A DNA stretch of 64,000 nt from a virus, in IMG/VR virus record IMGVR_UViG_3300046314_000558, positions 1 to 64,000 of that record; one strand, 5' to 3'. The notes beneath the pieces are model-generated. The model was not told the origin of the DNA and ran no database searches. It saw only the letters and a list, made by a program, of their open reading frames with translations. Each line of letters starts with the position of its first letter. The stretch's first letter is position 1. This document shows, in pieces, positions 43,734 to 52,965 of the stretch. The position numbers and the translations under genes were made by a program.

Positions 43734-43735
43734 TT

Positions 43736-44377
43736 ATGGCAATTTCATTTAAAAACACCAAAGGCAAAGCTCAATCAAACAAAGTTGAGGCTTACGAGTA
43801 CAAAGACGGCGAAAACACAGTTCGACTAGTAGGCGGCGTTCTTCCACGCTATATTTACTGGATCAAGGGCAGCAACAACAAGGATATTCCTGTTGAATGT
43901 TTGGCTTTCAGCCGCGACAAAGAAAAATTCGATAACATCGAAAAAGATCATGTCCCACAGTTCTACCCAGAGCTGAAGTGCTCATGGAGTTATACAGTTA
44001 ACTGTATTGACCCAAAAGACGGCAAAGTCAAAGCTCTGAACTTGAAAAAGAAACTGTTTGAGCAAATTGTAAGTGCAGCAGAAGACTTGGGCGATCCAAC
44101 AGATTTTGATACTGGTTGGGACGTTGTGTTCAAGCGCACTAAGACTGGGCCTCTAGCCTTTAATATCAGCTACGATCTCTCAGTACTACGTTGCAAGCCA
44201 CGTAAGCTAACTGATGAAGAACGTGCAGCTGCTGAAGCAGCCAAGTCAATTGATGAAAAATATCCTCGCCCAACAGAAGCCGAAGTGCTAGCCCTGTTGG
44301 AAAAAGTTACCTCTAACACAGATGACGGCGATGCAGGCGATGACTCTGCTCAAGAAGCTGTTAAAGAACTAGGTTGA
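43736..44377 (+). CDS. single-stranded DNA-binding protein (gp32-like)
   Basis: 213 aa. Beta-rich OB-type core (ENTVRLVGGVLPRYIYWIKG ... VECLAFSRDKEKFDN) and acidic C-terminal tail (DDGDAGDDSAQEAVKEL) typical of phage SSBs that recruit partners. No zinc ligands as in T4 gp32 are obvious. Context in the replication module supports the call. Confidence 0.75.
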   Translation: MAISFKNTKGKAQSNKVEAYEYKDGENTVRLVGGVLPRYIYWIKGSNNKDIPVECLAFSRDKEKFDNIEKDHVPQFYPELKCSWSYTVNCIDPKDGKVKALNLKKKLFEQIVSAAEDLGDPTDFDTGWDVVFKRTKTGPLAFNISYDLSVLRCKPRKLTDEERAAAEAAKSIDEKYPRPTEAEVLALLEKVTSNTDDGDAGDDSAQEAVKELG

Positions 44378-44384
44378 TATATGT

Positions 44385-44417
44385 AGCCCGCAATCCTGAA
44401 AAGCTTGCGGGCTATTT
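44385..44417 (+). terminator. terminator after the SSB gene
   Basis: AGCCCGCAA (44385-44393) pairs with TTGCGGGCT (44405-44413), then ATTTTG. Confidence 0.8.
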
Positions 44418-44432
44418 TGTCTGATAAACACA

Positions 44433-45392
44433 ATGAAAATACTATTTACAGCAGACGTACATATTAAACTAGGTCAAAAGAATGTGCCAGTTGAGTGGTC
44501 ACGAAACCGATTTCACCTATTTTGCAAGCAGTTTAGTGAAATGCAGCATGAAGCAGACTTGGTGATTGTGGGTGGCGATGTATTTGATCGACTACCTACA
44601 ATGGATGAAGTTGAGCTTTACTTTGACTTTGTGGAAAGCTTTCACAAACCAACACTAATCTATCCTGGCAATCATGAAATGTTGAAAAAAGACTCAACAT
44701 TCTTGACTAACCTTAAAAAGTCTACACATCGACTAAATTCATTGGTAACTATTATAGATGAATACTACTCGAACGATACAGTAGATATTATACCTTACAA
44801 CAAACTGAAAGATTACGAAAAGCACGGATATAGTTTTAGCAACCGTATCTTGTGCACACACGTTCGTGGAGAGATTCCACCGCACGTTAAGCCAGAAGTA
44901 GACTTGGACTTATTTAATCGCTGGAACTTGGTACTAGCAGGCGACCTGCATTCATATGAAAATTGTCAGCGCAATATTCTTTATCCTGGCAGCCCTTATA
45001 CTACTAGTTTTCACCGCTCCCGAGTCGATACTGGCGCTATTATCCTTGATGTTGATACTCTCAGTCATGAGTGGCGGAAGTTCAACTTACCACAGCTCAT
45101 CAAGAAAACAATCACTGCCGAAGAGGCCTCCACCTCCGCCAATGCCACCGACTTTGACCACACAATCTATGAAGTGCAAGGTGATATGCAAGAACTCGGA
45201 GAATTGCAAGATTCAGAGCTGATTGCCACCAAAGTCCTAAAACGCGATACCGACTCAGCACTAATGCTAGACGCAGAAATGTCCTTGGATCAAGAAGTAC
45301 GCGAGTACGTAACCTATATCTTAGAACTACCAGAACCCACGGTAGATAAGGTTTTAAAAGAAATGCAAAATCATGCAGAAAAATTCACCTAA
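44433..45392 (+). CDS. SbcD/Mre11-like nuclease subunit (gp47-like)
   Basis: 319 aa. Phosphoesterase motifs: TADVHIKLG (residues 6-14), GGDVFDRLP (about 49-57), YPGNHEM (about 77-83), CTHVRGE (about 146) and AGDLHSYE (about 170). C-terminal domain for the SbcC partner, encoded at 45614. The pair makes ends for recombination-dependent replication. Confidence 0.85.
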   Translation: MKILFTADVHIKLGQKNVPVEWSRNRFHLFCKQFSEMQHEADLVIVGGDVFDRLPTMDEVELYFDFVESFHKPTLIYPGNHEMLKKDSTFLTNLKKSTHRLNSLVTIIDEYYSNDTVDIIPYNKLKDYEKHGYSFSNRILCTHVRGEIPPHVKPEVDLDLFNRWNLVLAGDLHSYENCQRNILYPGSPYTTSFHRSRVDTGAIILDVDTLSHEWRKFNLPQLIKKTITAEEASTSANATDFDHTIYEVQGDMQELGELQDSELIATKVLKRDTDSALMLDAEMSLDQEVREYVTYILELPEPTVDKVLKEMQNHAEKFT

Positions 45393-45645
45393 AATAGCCG
45401 AAGTATGGTCACAAACTAACTGCCCAGCTTGTACTGAAGCCAAGCGGTTACTGGAAACTCACGGAACGCATATTGTAGAAAAAATGCTTGGCATTAACGG
45501 CTATACCAAAAAAGATTTAATTGAAGTAGTTCCCAATGCTCGCAGTGTGCCACAAATCTTTTTAGATGGTGAGTACATTGGTGGATTGCAGGAACTTAAA
45601 AGAAAACTAGCAAATGATAACAATAAAAACACTAGCATGGTCTAA
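45373..45645 (+). CDS. glutaredoxin-like protein
   Basis: 90 aa. Redox motif CPAC at residues 17-20, cis-Pro in SVPQIFLDGEYIGG at about 57-70. A dithiol glutaredoxin; possible electron donor for the class II RNR at 49.6 kb (inference). It overlaps both flanking genes by 20 and 32 nt. Confidence 0.85.
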   Translation: MQKNSPKIAEVWSQTNCPACTEAKRLLETHGTHIVEKMLGINGYTKKDLIEVVPNARSVPQIFLDGEYIGGLQELKRKLANDNNKNTSMV

Positions 45646-47452
45646 TGCTTTTAGTTACGGATTAGATAATAAAATTGATTTTGTGGCCGCCCCACTCACA
45701 CAGCTTGTGGGTAAGAACGGTCACGGCAAGAGTTCTATTGCACTAGTACTTGAAGAAGTGCTGTTCAATAAGAACTCAAAAGGCATTAAAAAAGCAGATA
45801 TTCTTAATCGTTATGTAAAAGACAAACACTATGCAATCGAACTAGTATTTGATCGTGATGGTACCGAGTACAAGATTGAAACTCGTCGTGGTACGTCACA
45901 AACAGTTAAGCTATACAAAGACGGTGTTGATATTAGTGCACACACAGCTACTGCTACTTATAAGATTGTAGAAGAAGTAATTGGCATTGACCATAAAACT
46001 TTTAGTCAAATTGTTTATCAGTCAAATGCATCTAGCTTGGAGTTTTTAACTGCTGCAGATACTGCACGTAAAAAGTTCTTAATTGAAATCCTAAACTTGG
46101 GCAAGTATACTCAGGCACAGGATGTTTTCAAAGAAGTAGCTCAAGACTTAAGCAAAGATATTGCTGCAACTCAGTCACAAGTTAACACAGTCGTTGCTTG
46201 GCTAGACAAATACTCAAAAACGGATTTGAGTCCCAAGCAAGCTGTGGTTGTTCCAGAGCTTGACTCAGAAGTATTACAAGAAGCGGCTAAACTAGAGTTG
46301 TCTATTCAAAGTGTGGAGTCCACCAACCGTAAGATTTCGCAGAATAACACTTACAAGCAGCTACAGACAAAAATCAGTCTTGTGCCACTACCGCCTAAAC
46401 CTGATGATGACGTTAGTCAAGCTCAGCTAGAAGCAAAGAAATTGAACACAGAGACTATTGAGCTACAAAAAACGGTAAAAGACTCTGAGGCATTTGTTCA
46501 AAAGATGAATAAATTGCATGGTAACTGCCCAACGTGCTTACAGGCTATTGACACAGATAAAATATCTGAGCTTGTTAAAGAGCAGGTAGATATCCAGCTA
46601 AATGCTGAAAGTAAAAGCACACAGCTACGTTCACGCCTTGAGCAAATAAACGCAGACTATCGAGCATACACAGCTAAAAAGCTGGCCTGGGAAGCTGCAC
46701 AGAAGTCTCAAGAAGAATGGGAAAAGTATCATCAGCTTATTGATACTGAACTACCTGATACAATGCTAGATAAAGCGGCGCTGCAAAATAGCTTGGCCGA
46801 TCTTGAAACCAGTATCAAAGCTACGCGTGATAAGATTGCAGCAGCTGAAAAAACCAATCAAACTGTTAGTGCACATAATTCCAAAGTAGAAACAATCAGT
46901 AAGCAGTTAGCTGAAATGAGTGAAGAACTGGAAGTGTACAGTGAAAAACTTCATGAGCTATCGGAGCGCATGAGTATTGTAAATGTCTTAACTAAAACTT
47001 TCTCTACAACTGGCCTAGTTGCCTACAAGATTGAGTGCTTGGTAAAAGACCTAGAAGAAATTACGAACAATTACTTGGTTGACCTAAGTGATGGTAGATT
47101 TCAAATTAGTTTCAAAATTTCTGCTAGTGATAAACTAAATGTTGTTATCACTGATAACGGCAGAGACATTGAAATGTTGGCATTGAGTGGCGGTGAGCGT
47201 GCGCGAGTAAATGTAGCAACGCTATTAGCTATTCGCAAACTAATGCAGACCCTAAGTTCGAGCAGAATTAACTTGCTGATCTTAGATGAAACCGTTGAAG
47301 CACTCGACGTAGACGGTAAAGAAAAACTGGTAGAAGTCTTGTTAAAAGAAGAACACCTAAACACCTTTTTAGTATCGCACGGATTCTCACATCCACTACT
47401 AGAAAAAGTCAACGTTGTTAAACGCAACAACATATCTCATATAGAGGCATAA
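45614..47452 (+). CDS. SbcC/Rad50-like ATPase subunit (gp46-like)
   Basis: 612 aa. Walker A GKNGHGKSS (about residues 33-41); two long coiled-coil arms around a zinc-hook CPTC (about 310); ABC signature ALSGGERARVN (about 523) and Walker B LLILDET. Fully consistent with the Rad50-type partner of 44433. Confidence 0.9.
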   Translation: MITIKTLAWSNAFSYGLDNKIDFVAAPLTQLVGKNGHGKSSIALVLEEVLFNKNSKGIKKADILNRYVKDKHYAIELVFDRDGTEYKIETRRGTSQTVKLYKDGVDISAHTATATYKIVEEVIGIDHKTFSQIVYQSNASSLEFLTAADTARKKFLIEILNLGKYTQAQDVFKEVAQDLSKDIAATQSQVNTVVAWLDKYSKTDLSPKQAVVVPELDSEVLQEAAKLELSIQSVESTNRKISQNNTYKQLQTKISLVPLPPKPDDDVSQAQLEAKKLNTETIELQKTVKDSEAFVQKMNKLHGNCPTCLQAIDTDKISELVKEQVDIQLNAESKSTQLRSRLEQINADYRAYTAKKLAWEAAQKSQEEWEKYHQLIDTELPDTMLDKAALQNSLADLETSIKATRDKIAAAEKTNQTVSAHNSKVETISKQLAEMSEELEVYSEKLHELSERMSIVNVLTKTFSTTGLVAYKIECLVKDLEEITNNYLVDLSDGRFQISFKISASDKLNVVITDNGRDIEMLALSGGERARVNVATLLAIRKLMQTLSSSRINLLILDETVEALDVDGKEKLVEVLLKEEHLNTFLVSHGFSHPLLEKVNVVKRNNISHIEA

Positions 47453-47453
47453 A

Positions 47454-47753
47454 ATGATTAAAATTGAACGAATTACGGCTACCCAACCAACCCTTCTACG
47501 CAATGGAGTACGTCAACCTGTTACACAAAACATGACAGTAACTGCCCAAGAGCTGGAAACGATTGAAGCAGCTGACGGTACTATCCTCTACTCCGTGGAC
47601 GAAATGGAAGTAAAAACTATCACATTTCAGGCAAAACCAGTTGCCCCAGCACCAGCAGCTAAGCCAGTTGCAAAACCAGTTATCAAGCAACCACAACCCA
47701 AGGTTGCCGAGCCTGTCGTGGAACCTACAAGTGAAGAAAACGCGCCTGAGTAA
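47454..47753 (+). CDS. small protein with Ala/Pro-rich tail, 99 aa
   Basis: 99 aa. Beta-rich N-terminal 60 residues; C-terminal Pro/Ala/Lys/Val repeats (APAAKPVAKPVIKQPQPK) look disordered. 1-nt overlap with the next gene. Unknown role. Confidence 0.65.
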   Translation: MIKIERITATQPTLLRNGVRQPVTQNMTVTAQELETIEAADGTILYSVDEMEVKTITFQAKPVAPAPAAKPVAKPVIKQPQPKVAEPVVEPTSEENAPE

Positions 47754-48211
47754 TGGTCGTAGACGCTAGAGCCAAGGGAGCACGTACTGAAACCACAGTA
47801 CGTGATCTCTTGCGTAAACATACCGGTTTAGGGTGGGAACGTATTCCTGGTAGCGGAGCCCTTGACCCTAAACACCTGCTAAAAGGTGATTTGTATGTGC
47901 CTGGGCGAACTAACCTTTGGTGTGTAGAAGTAAAAGGCTACGCAGAAGATCATGTTACATCACACTTGCTGACTTCAAAATCACCACAACTTGTGGAATT
48001 TTGGGAACAAACAATTCGTCAAGGCAAGCAGGTTGAAAAGAAACCGCTGCTAATCTTTAAGTTTGACCGAAGCAAGGTATTTGTGGCTTTTGATGAAATG
48101 CCTAACTCGCAAAATTATCGGTGCATCTACTACAATCACGAAACCCACGAATTTTATGTTGCCTTACTAGAAGATTGGTTGAAGTATGAGCAACCACAAT
48201 TTGTGACTTGA
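47753..48211 (+). CDS. PD-(D/E)XK / Holliday-junction-resolvase-like nuclease
   Basis: 152 aa. RAKGARTETTVRDLLRKHTG (helix with catalytic Glu), RIPGSGAL, KGDLYV (Asp) and VEVKGY (ExK) in order form a PD-(D/E)XK site, arranged as in archaeal Hjc-type resolvases. Likely trims replication or recombination junctions before packaging. Confidence 0.8.
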   Translation: MVVDARAKGARTETTVRDLLRKHTGLGWERIPGSGALDPKHLLKGDLYVPGRTNLWCVEVKGYAEDHVTSHLLTSKSPQLVEFWEQTIRQGKQVEKKPLLIFKFDRSKVFVAFDEMPNSQNYRCIYYNHETHEFYVALLEDWLKYEQPQFVT

Positions 48212-48236
48212 ACAAAAGTGGTTAATAGTGTATAAT
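48208..48236 (+). promoter_or_regulatory. plus-strand promoter
   Basis: TTGAAC, 17 bp, TATAAT (48231-48236). Confidence 0.8.
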
Positions 48237-48262
48237 ATACCCTTAACCACAAAGAATACAAC

Positions 48263-49108
48263 ATGAGTATTACATTTAAAAAAGCCACAGAATCAAATAA
48301 CACACTGTTGATTGTAGACGCACTAAACTTGGCATTTCGCTATAAACATAGCGGAGCCACAGATTTTGCCACAGACTACATTCGCACAGTTGACAGCCTA
48401 AAGAAAAGTTATAAAGCGTCTCACGTTATCATTGCTTGTGACCAAGGCAGTTCTAGCTATCGTAAAGCATTAAGCCCAGAATACAAACAAAATCGCAAAG
48501 ACAAGCAAGAACAACAAACTGACGCAGAGCGTGCAGCTTTTGAATTGTTCTTTGAAGACTTCCTGCAAACTATTGCCACTATTGAAACCACTACCAGCTA
48601 CCCTGTGTTGCGTTTTCAAGGTGTAGAAGCCGATGATATTGCTGCATACATTGTATCACAAAAGTCTAAACTGAGCACAGACGATATTTGGCTGATTTCT
48701 AGTGATCGTGACTGGGACTTGCTTGTACAGCCCGGCGTTAGTCGTTTCAGTTACGTTACACGCAAAGAAGTTACACTAGACAACTGGAACGACCATTATG
48801 ATTTTAACCCTGAAGATTATATTAGCATTAAGTGCCTTACAGGTGATACTGGCGACAATGTGGCTGGTGTCCCCGGCATTGGCCCTAAACGTGCTGTGGC
48901 TCTTGTTAACGAATGGGGCAGCACTTATGACATTATCGCTAGTATCCCTATTGCAGGCAAGTACAAATATATTCAAGAGCTCAACAAGTGCAAAGACACA
49001 CTAATGCTCAACTATCAGCTAATGGACTTGGTAACACACTGTCAGGAAGCCATTGGTAGCGAGAACATTGCCACAATTGACGAAACCCTACAACTTTACT
49101 TAAAATGA
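48263..49108 (+). CDS. 5'-3' exonuclease / flap endonuclease (T4 RNase H-like)
   Basis: 281 aa. FEN acidic residues: LIVDALNLAFR (about 14), IIACDQGSSSYRKAL (about 57), GVEADDIAAYI (about 119) and SSDRDWDLLV (about 145). The H3TH region is CLTGDTGDNVAGVPGIGPKRA (written here split: CLTGDTGDNVAG, VPGIGPKRA; about 190). Removes RNA primers, complementing the polymerase that lacks this domain. Confidence 0.9.
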   Translation: MSITFKKATESNNTLLIVDALNLAFRYKHSGATDFATDYIRTVDSLKKSYKASHVIIACDQGSSSYRKALSPEYKQNRKDKQEQQTDAERAAFELFFEDFLQTIATIETTTSYPVLRFQGVEADDIAAYIVSQKSKLSTDDIWLISSDRDWDLLVQPGVSRFSYVTRKEVTLDNWNDHYDFNPEDYISIKCLTGDTGDNVAGVPGIGPKRAVALVNEWGSTYDIIASIPIAGKYKYIQELNKCKDTLMLNYQLMDLVTHCQEAIGSENIATIDETLQLYLK

Positions 49109-49581
49109 GCCATTTTTTAAATATTAACCGAGATTACGACCACAGTCGTGGTGTACCAATCAAACAAGAGCTTGAGTGTCAAGTACAGCCTGGAGCACAG
49201 CTTCCAAAACGTGCACACCGCACAGATGCTGGAGCAGACTTGTTTAGCTATGAAGAACACGAAATCTATCCCGGCGAACAAAAACTTGTTGATACGGGTA
49301 CAGCGATAAAAATTCCAGAAGGCTATGGAGGCTTTATTTTCAATCGCAGCTCGCAAGGGAAAAAAGGCATTACAATCCCACATTCTGTTGGAGTCATTGA
49401 TTCCGATTATCGTGGAAATTTAAAAGTTTTGCTAAAAAATATTTCAGAAGACCCTTATAAAATCGAGGTTGGCGACCGAATTGCTCAGCTGGTTATTATG
49501 CCAGTGCTGCTGCCGGAATTTAAAGATATTTGGAATGACACACAACGCGGTACTGGCGGCTTCGGCAGTACCGGACAATAA
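49105..49581 (+). CDS. dut: dUTPase (trimeric)
   Basis: 158 aa. All five motifs: DAGADLFS (about 40), FNRSSQGKKG (about 77), GVIDSDYRG (about 94), DRIAQLV (about 122) and RGTGGFGSTG at the C-terminus. Hydrolyses dUTP to dUMP, the ThyX substrate. Motif 2 has NRSSQ rather than the common RSSL/SG. 4-nt overlap with the exonuclease gene. Confidence 0.9.
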   Translation: MSHFLNINRDYDHSRGVPIKQELECQVQPGAQLPKRAHRTDAGADLFSYEEHEIYPGEQKLVDTGTAIKIPEGYGGFIFNRSSQGKKGITIPHSVGVIDSDYRGNLKVLLKNISEDPYKIEVGDRIAQLVIMPVLLPEFKDIWNDTQRGTGGFGSTGQ

Positions 49582-49595
49582 ATTAGAAAGAATAA

Positions 49596-51563
49596 ATGAA
49601 CTTACCATCAACACGAGCACAGGTAATTACACGTCGTACCTATAATCGCCCTACTAGCGACGACGGAAAAGAGTTTGAAACATGGCAAGAAACAGTTGCC
49701 AGAGTTATTGACCACCAAGAGTGGTTGTGGGCACGAGCAGTTGGTCGCGATTTAAATGACCTGGAATACGCGGAGCTTTATGATCTTGAGCAACTGATGC
49801 TAGATCGCAAGGTGCTAATGAGTGGTCGTACACTTTGGTTGGGCGGCACTAACGTAGCTAAAACACGTGAAGCGTCTCAATTTAACTGTAGTTTCACACA
49901 CGTTGAAACAATCTATGACGTTGTTGACGTCTTATGGTTACTGCTACAAGGTTGTGGCGTTGGATTTAAGCCAATTGTGGGTACGCTAAACGGCTTTTCA
50001 AAGCCAATTAAAAATATTCGAGTAGTACGTAGTACTCGTACTACCAAGGGTGGTAATGAGCACAATACAGAAACATTTGACGCAGAAACTAAAACTTGGA
50101 CTATTCAGGTCGGAGACAGTGCAGAAGCTTGGGCAAAGTCTGTTGGTAAGCTGCTTGCGGGTAAGTACCCTGCTGATACTCTTGTACTTGATTTTAGTCA
50201 ATTACGACCTGCTGGTGAAAGGTTAAAAGGTTATGGCTGGATTTCTTCAGGTGATGCTGCAATTAGTACTGCTTATACTGCTATCGCCAATATTCTTAAT
50301 GGTCGTGCTGATAGTCTACTCACTCGGATGGATATTCTGGACATTGTTAACCATCTTGGTACTATTCTATCCAGTCGTCGCAGTGCTGAAATCGCACTTT
50401 TCGATTACGGTCAACCGGAGTGGGAAGAGTTTGCTGTAGCCAAGAAAGACTGGTGGTTGCATAACAATGCACACCGCACACAGTCAAACAACAGTTTAGT
50501 ATTTAAAGAAAAACCGCTTAAGTCTGATCTAGAGAAAATCTTTGGCATGATGATTGAAGCTGGCGGTAGTGAACCAGGATTTATCAATGAAGTCGAAGCC
50601 CTCAGACGTGCTCCTTGGTTTAAGGGAGCCAATCCATGCGTTGAAATCTTACTCGGTAATAAGGCTTTCTGTAACCTTACCGAAACTGACATTGCCAAGT
50701 TCAAAGGCGACACAGCTGGATTACACAACGCTATACGACTGGCAGCTCGTGCCAACTACAGACAAACGTGTGTTAACCTTCAGGACGGCATACTTCAAGA
50801 GTCTTGGCACCTTAACAACTATTTCTTACGACTTTGCGGTGTAGGCCTAACCGGTATCGCAATGCGTCCAGATATGGGAAGCTATGACTACGAATACTTG
50901 AAGCGTACTGCTACTAGTGCTGCTGTTGGTATGAGTCAAGAACTTGGACTGCCTGCTCCTAAAAATGTAACTTGTATTAAGCCGTCAGGTACACTGAGCA
51001 AAATCATGGATACTACCGAAGGCGTACACAAACCACTAGGAAAGTATATTTTCAACAATGTACAATTTAGCAAACATGACCCGGTGGTTGAGAAACTACG
51101 TGAAGCGAATTACCGTGTTATTAATCATCCTGTTGATGATTCTGGAGTGCTTGTTACGTTTCCGGTAATGTGGGACGGAGTTCCGTTTGATAAAGTTGAT
51201 GGTAAAGAAGTTAACATTGAGTCAGCTATTATTCAACTAGAGCGTTACAAGTTGTTGCAGACTAGCTGGAATCAACAAAATACGTCGGTAACTATCAGTT
51301 ACGATCCAACCGAAGTACCTGGAATCATTGATTGGTTGCTAGATAACTGGGATTGTTATGTTGGCGTGAGTTTTATCTACCGCACAGATCCAACTAAAAC
51401 TGCCAAAGACTTGGGTTATTTGTACCTTCCACAAGAAGTAACCACAGAGCATGACTACCATGAGTATGTTAAAACCCTAAGCCCTGTTGATCTTAATAAC
51501 ACCAACAGTTTTGATGAAATCACCGATGCCGAATGTGCAACTGGTGCTTGCCCAATTAAATAA
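49596..51563 (+). CDS. nrdJ: adenosylcobalamin-dependent ribonucleotide reductase (class II)
   Basis: 655 aa, the size of monomeric class II enzymes. SGRTLWLGGTNV, FNCSFTHV (first active-site Cys), LLQGCGVGFKP, NPCVEI (NxCxE catalytic motif), IKPSGTLSKI and C-terminal ATGACPIK (redox Cys pair with the preceding Cys). Makes dNTPs using B12, independent of oxygen, so the phage depends on host cobalamin. Confidence 0.9.
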   Translation: MNLPSTRAQVITRRTYNRPTSDDGKEFETWQETVARVIDHQEWLWARAVGRDLNDLEYAELYDLEQLMLDRKVLMSGRTLWLGGTNVAKTREASQFNCSFTHVETIYDVVDVLWLLLQGCGVGFKPIVGTLNGFSKPIKNIRVVRSTRTTKGGNEHNTETFDAETKTWTIQVGDSAEAWAKSVGKLLAGKYPADTLVLDFSQLRPAGERLKGYGWISSGDAAISTAYTAIANILNGRADSLLTRMDILDIVNHLGTILSSRRSAEIALFDYGQPEWEEFAVAKKDWWLHNNAHRTQSNNSLVFKEKPLKSDLEKIFGMMIEAGGSEPGFINEVEALRRAPWFKGANPCVEILLGNKAFCNLTETDIAKFKGDTAGLHNAIRLAARANYRQTCVNLQDGILQESWHLNNYFLRLCGVGLTGIAMRPDMGSYDYEYLKRTATSAAVGMSQELGLPAPKNVTCIKPSGTLSKIMDTTEGVHKPLGKYIFNNVQFSKHDPVVEKLREANYRVINHPVDDSGVLVTFPVMWDGVPFDKVDGKEVNIESAIIQLERYKLLQTSWNQQNTSVTISYDPTEVPGIIDWLLDNWDCYVGVSFIYRTDPTKTAKDLGYLYLPQEVTTEHDYHEYVKTLSPVDLNNTNSFDEITDAECATGACPIK

Positions 51564-51565
51564 TT

Positions 51566-51727
51566 ATGATCTCAAACAACACTGAACTAACCTTTAAAGT
51601 TAGTATTGAAGAAGCTAATCACATTTTAGCGGGCTTACAAGAGTTGCCTGCTAAAATCTGTAATCCGCTGTCGGTAAAACTACAAGCTCAAGCAAAAGAA
51701 CAATTGCCTGAGCCAGCAGCAGAATAA
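51566..51727 (+). CDS. conserved small phage protein, 53 aa
   Basis: 53 aa. FKVSIEEANHILAGLQELPA matches a very common small phage protein of the pattern T.xEANxILxxLxxxP. Function unknown. Follows RNR by 2 nt. Confidence 0.7.
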   Translation: MISNNTELTFKVSIEEANHILAGLQELPAKICNPLSVKLQAQAKEQLPEPAAE

Positions 51728-51738
51728 TCAGCCAAACA

Positions 51739-51775
51739 AAAAGCCCCCGCGTTGCAAAACTCGGGGGCTTTTTTG
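51739..51775 (+). terminator. strong terminator of the replication/dNTP operon
   Basis: AAGCCCCCG (51741-51749) with CGGGGGCTT (51762-51770) and T run. Confidence 0.9.
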
Positions 51776-51876
51776 TCGTCAAAATTTCGTAGGGTGCGCC
51801 AATGCACTTGCCCAAAAATATCCTGCATAATTTCTTATTACCGTGCATTTTTGCTCCTGGAACCCTAAAAGTTGGG

Positions 51877-51905
51877 TTGCAGTACATACCATTTTGTTGT
51901 ATAAT
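51877..51905 (+). promoter_or_regulatory. plus-strand promoter with structured leader
   Basis: TTGCAG, 17 bp, TATAAT (51900-51905). Two hairpins follow: AGTTCTTAAA...TTTAGGAACT (51911-51932) and CTGCG/CGCAG just after. Confidence 0.7.
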
Positions 51906-51983
51906 TATATCAGTTCTTAAATTTTTAGGAACTGCGCGGTGATACGCAGTATCAAATCTAACCACAAACGAAAGATATATTGT

Positions 51984-52904
51984 ATGGTTGATACAACGAC
52001 TAGCGTACCAGTTTCTTCGGAAGCAACTGAAGAAGCAATGGATGCGCTTAAAAAACAAGCTAGTTTTGCTGAAGATTATTATAAGCAACTGGCATCTCAA
52101 GTTAAAGAAACCTTAAAGGAAAATAAAATGGCAGAAATTATGACACCAAGTATGATTATGGGTGGCGGCGGAGACGGTGGTCTTGGCTTTGGTAGTGGCG
52201 GCGGCCTTATTGGCGGTCTTATCTTAGGTAGTTTACTACGTAATGGTAATGGCGGTTTATTTGGCGGTGAAGGTAACGGTGCAGCTCTAGGCGCAACGCT
52301 ACGTAACCCACCAGAACAAAATCAAGCTAACATGGACTTAATGGCAGCTATTGGTGCAGTTGATAAAGCAACAGCAGTAAGCACAGCAGCTATGGAAGCC
52401 TCACAAGCTACACAAACTCTAGGTATTACAACTCAACTAAACAACGTAGCCAGCTCTCTAGCTGCTCGTACAGACAACCTAAAAGATATTGTTAATACAA
52501 ATGCAGTAGCTTTAATGCAAGGTCAAGCTGCTATTCAGCAAAACATCATGGAAAACCGTTATGAACTATCTAAAGATATTTCTAGCGACGGTGAAAAGAC
52601 ACGTGCACTAATTACACAACAGTACGAGCTAAATCTACAGCGTCAACTAGCTGATGCAAACGCAGCAATTATCGAACTACGTAGTCGTGAATACAGTGGC
52701 GCAGCAGCTCGCGGTGTTGAAGTTACTACAACAAACAACATCAACCAGATGCAACAACAACAGCAACAACAAGCTCAGTACGGTCAATTGGCCAATCTGA
52801 TCTGGAGCTTAGGTCAAAGCATTCGCAGCGAAAACGCAGCAATCAACGTTGGTAGCGGTACACAAACTGCTAACCCAAGCAACACAAATACTAACATTCG
52901 TTAA
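51984..52904 (+). CDS. Gly/Ala/Gln-rich protein, 306 aa
   Basis: ATG 51984. Helical N-terminus (about 1-55), a glycine-rich hydrophobic stretch (GGGLIGGLILGSLL, about 80-100), then long Ala/Gln/Asn-rich helices and a poly-Gln run near 255. Possibly an abundant virion or scaffold protein, as it has its own promoter and terminator; no family is recognised. Confidence 0.7.
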   Translation: MVDTTTSVPVSSEATEEAMDALKKQASFAEDYYKQLASQVKETLKENKMAEIMTPSMIMGGGGDGGLGFGSGGGLIGGLILGSLLRNGNGGLFGGEGNGAALGATLRNPPEQNQANMDLMAAIGAVDKATAVSTAAMEASQATQTLGITTQLNNVASSLAARTDNLKDIVNTNAVALMQGQAAIQQNIMENRYELSKDISSDGEKTRALITQQYELNLQRQLADANAAIIELRSREYSGAAARGVEVTTTNNINQMQQQQQQQAQYGQLANLIWSLGQSIRSENAAINVGSGTQTANPSNTNTNIR

Positions 52905-52917
52905 TATTTAGGTTACT

Positions 52918-52953
52918 AAGCCCCCAAGACCACAAGTCGTGGGGGCTTTTTAA
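52918..52953 (+). terminator. strong terminator
   Basis: AAGCCCCCA (52918-52926) with TGGGGGCTT (52940-52948) and T run. Confidence 0.9.
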
Positions 52954-52965
52954 TTGGAGAGTATA

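Noticed and set aside
47753-48211. Restriction endonuclease
   Set aside because: The PD-(D/E)XK site fits, but there is no methyltransferase partner and the gene sits among recombination genes, so a resolvase-like role is preferred.
51740-51775. Attachment site or transposon end in the GC-rich inverted repeat
   Set aside because: It is an ordinary terminator: GC stem, T run, right after a stop codon. No integrase or transposase was found in the window.
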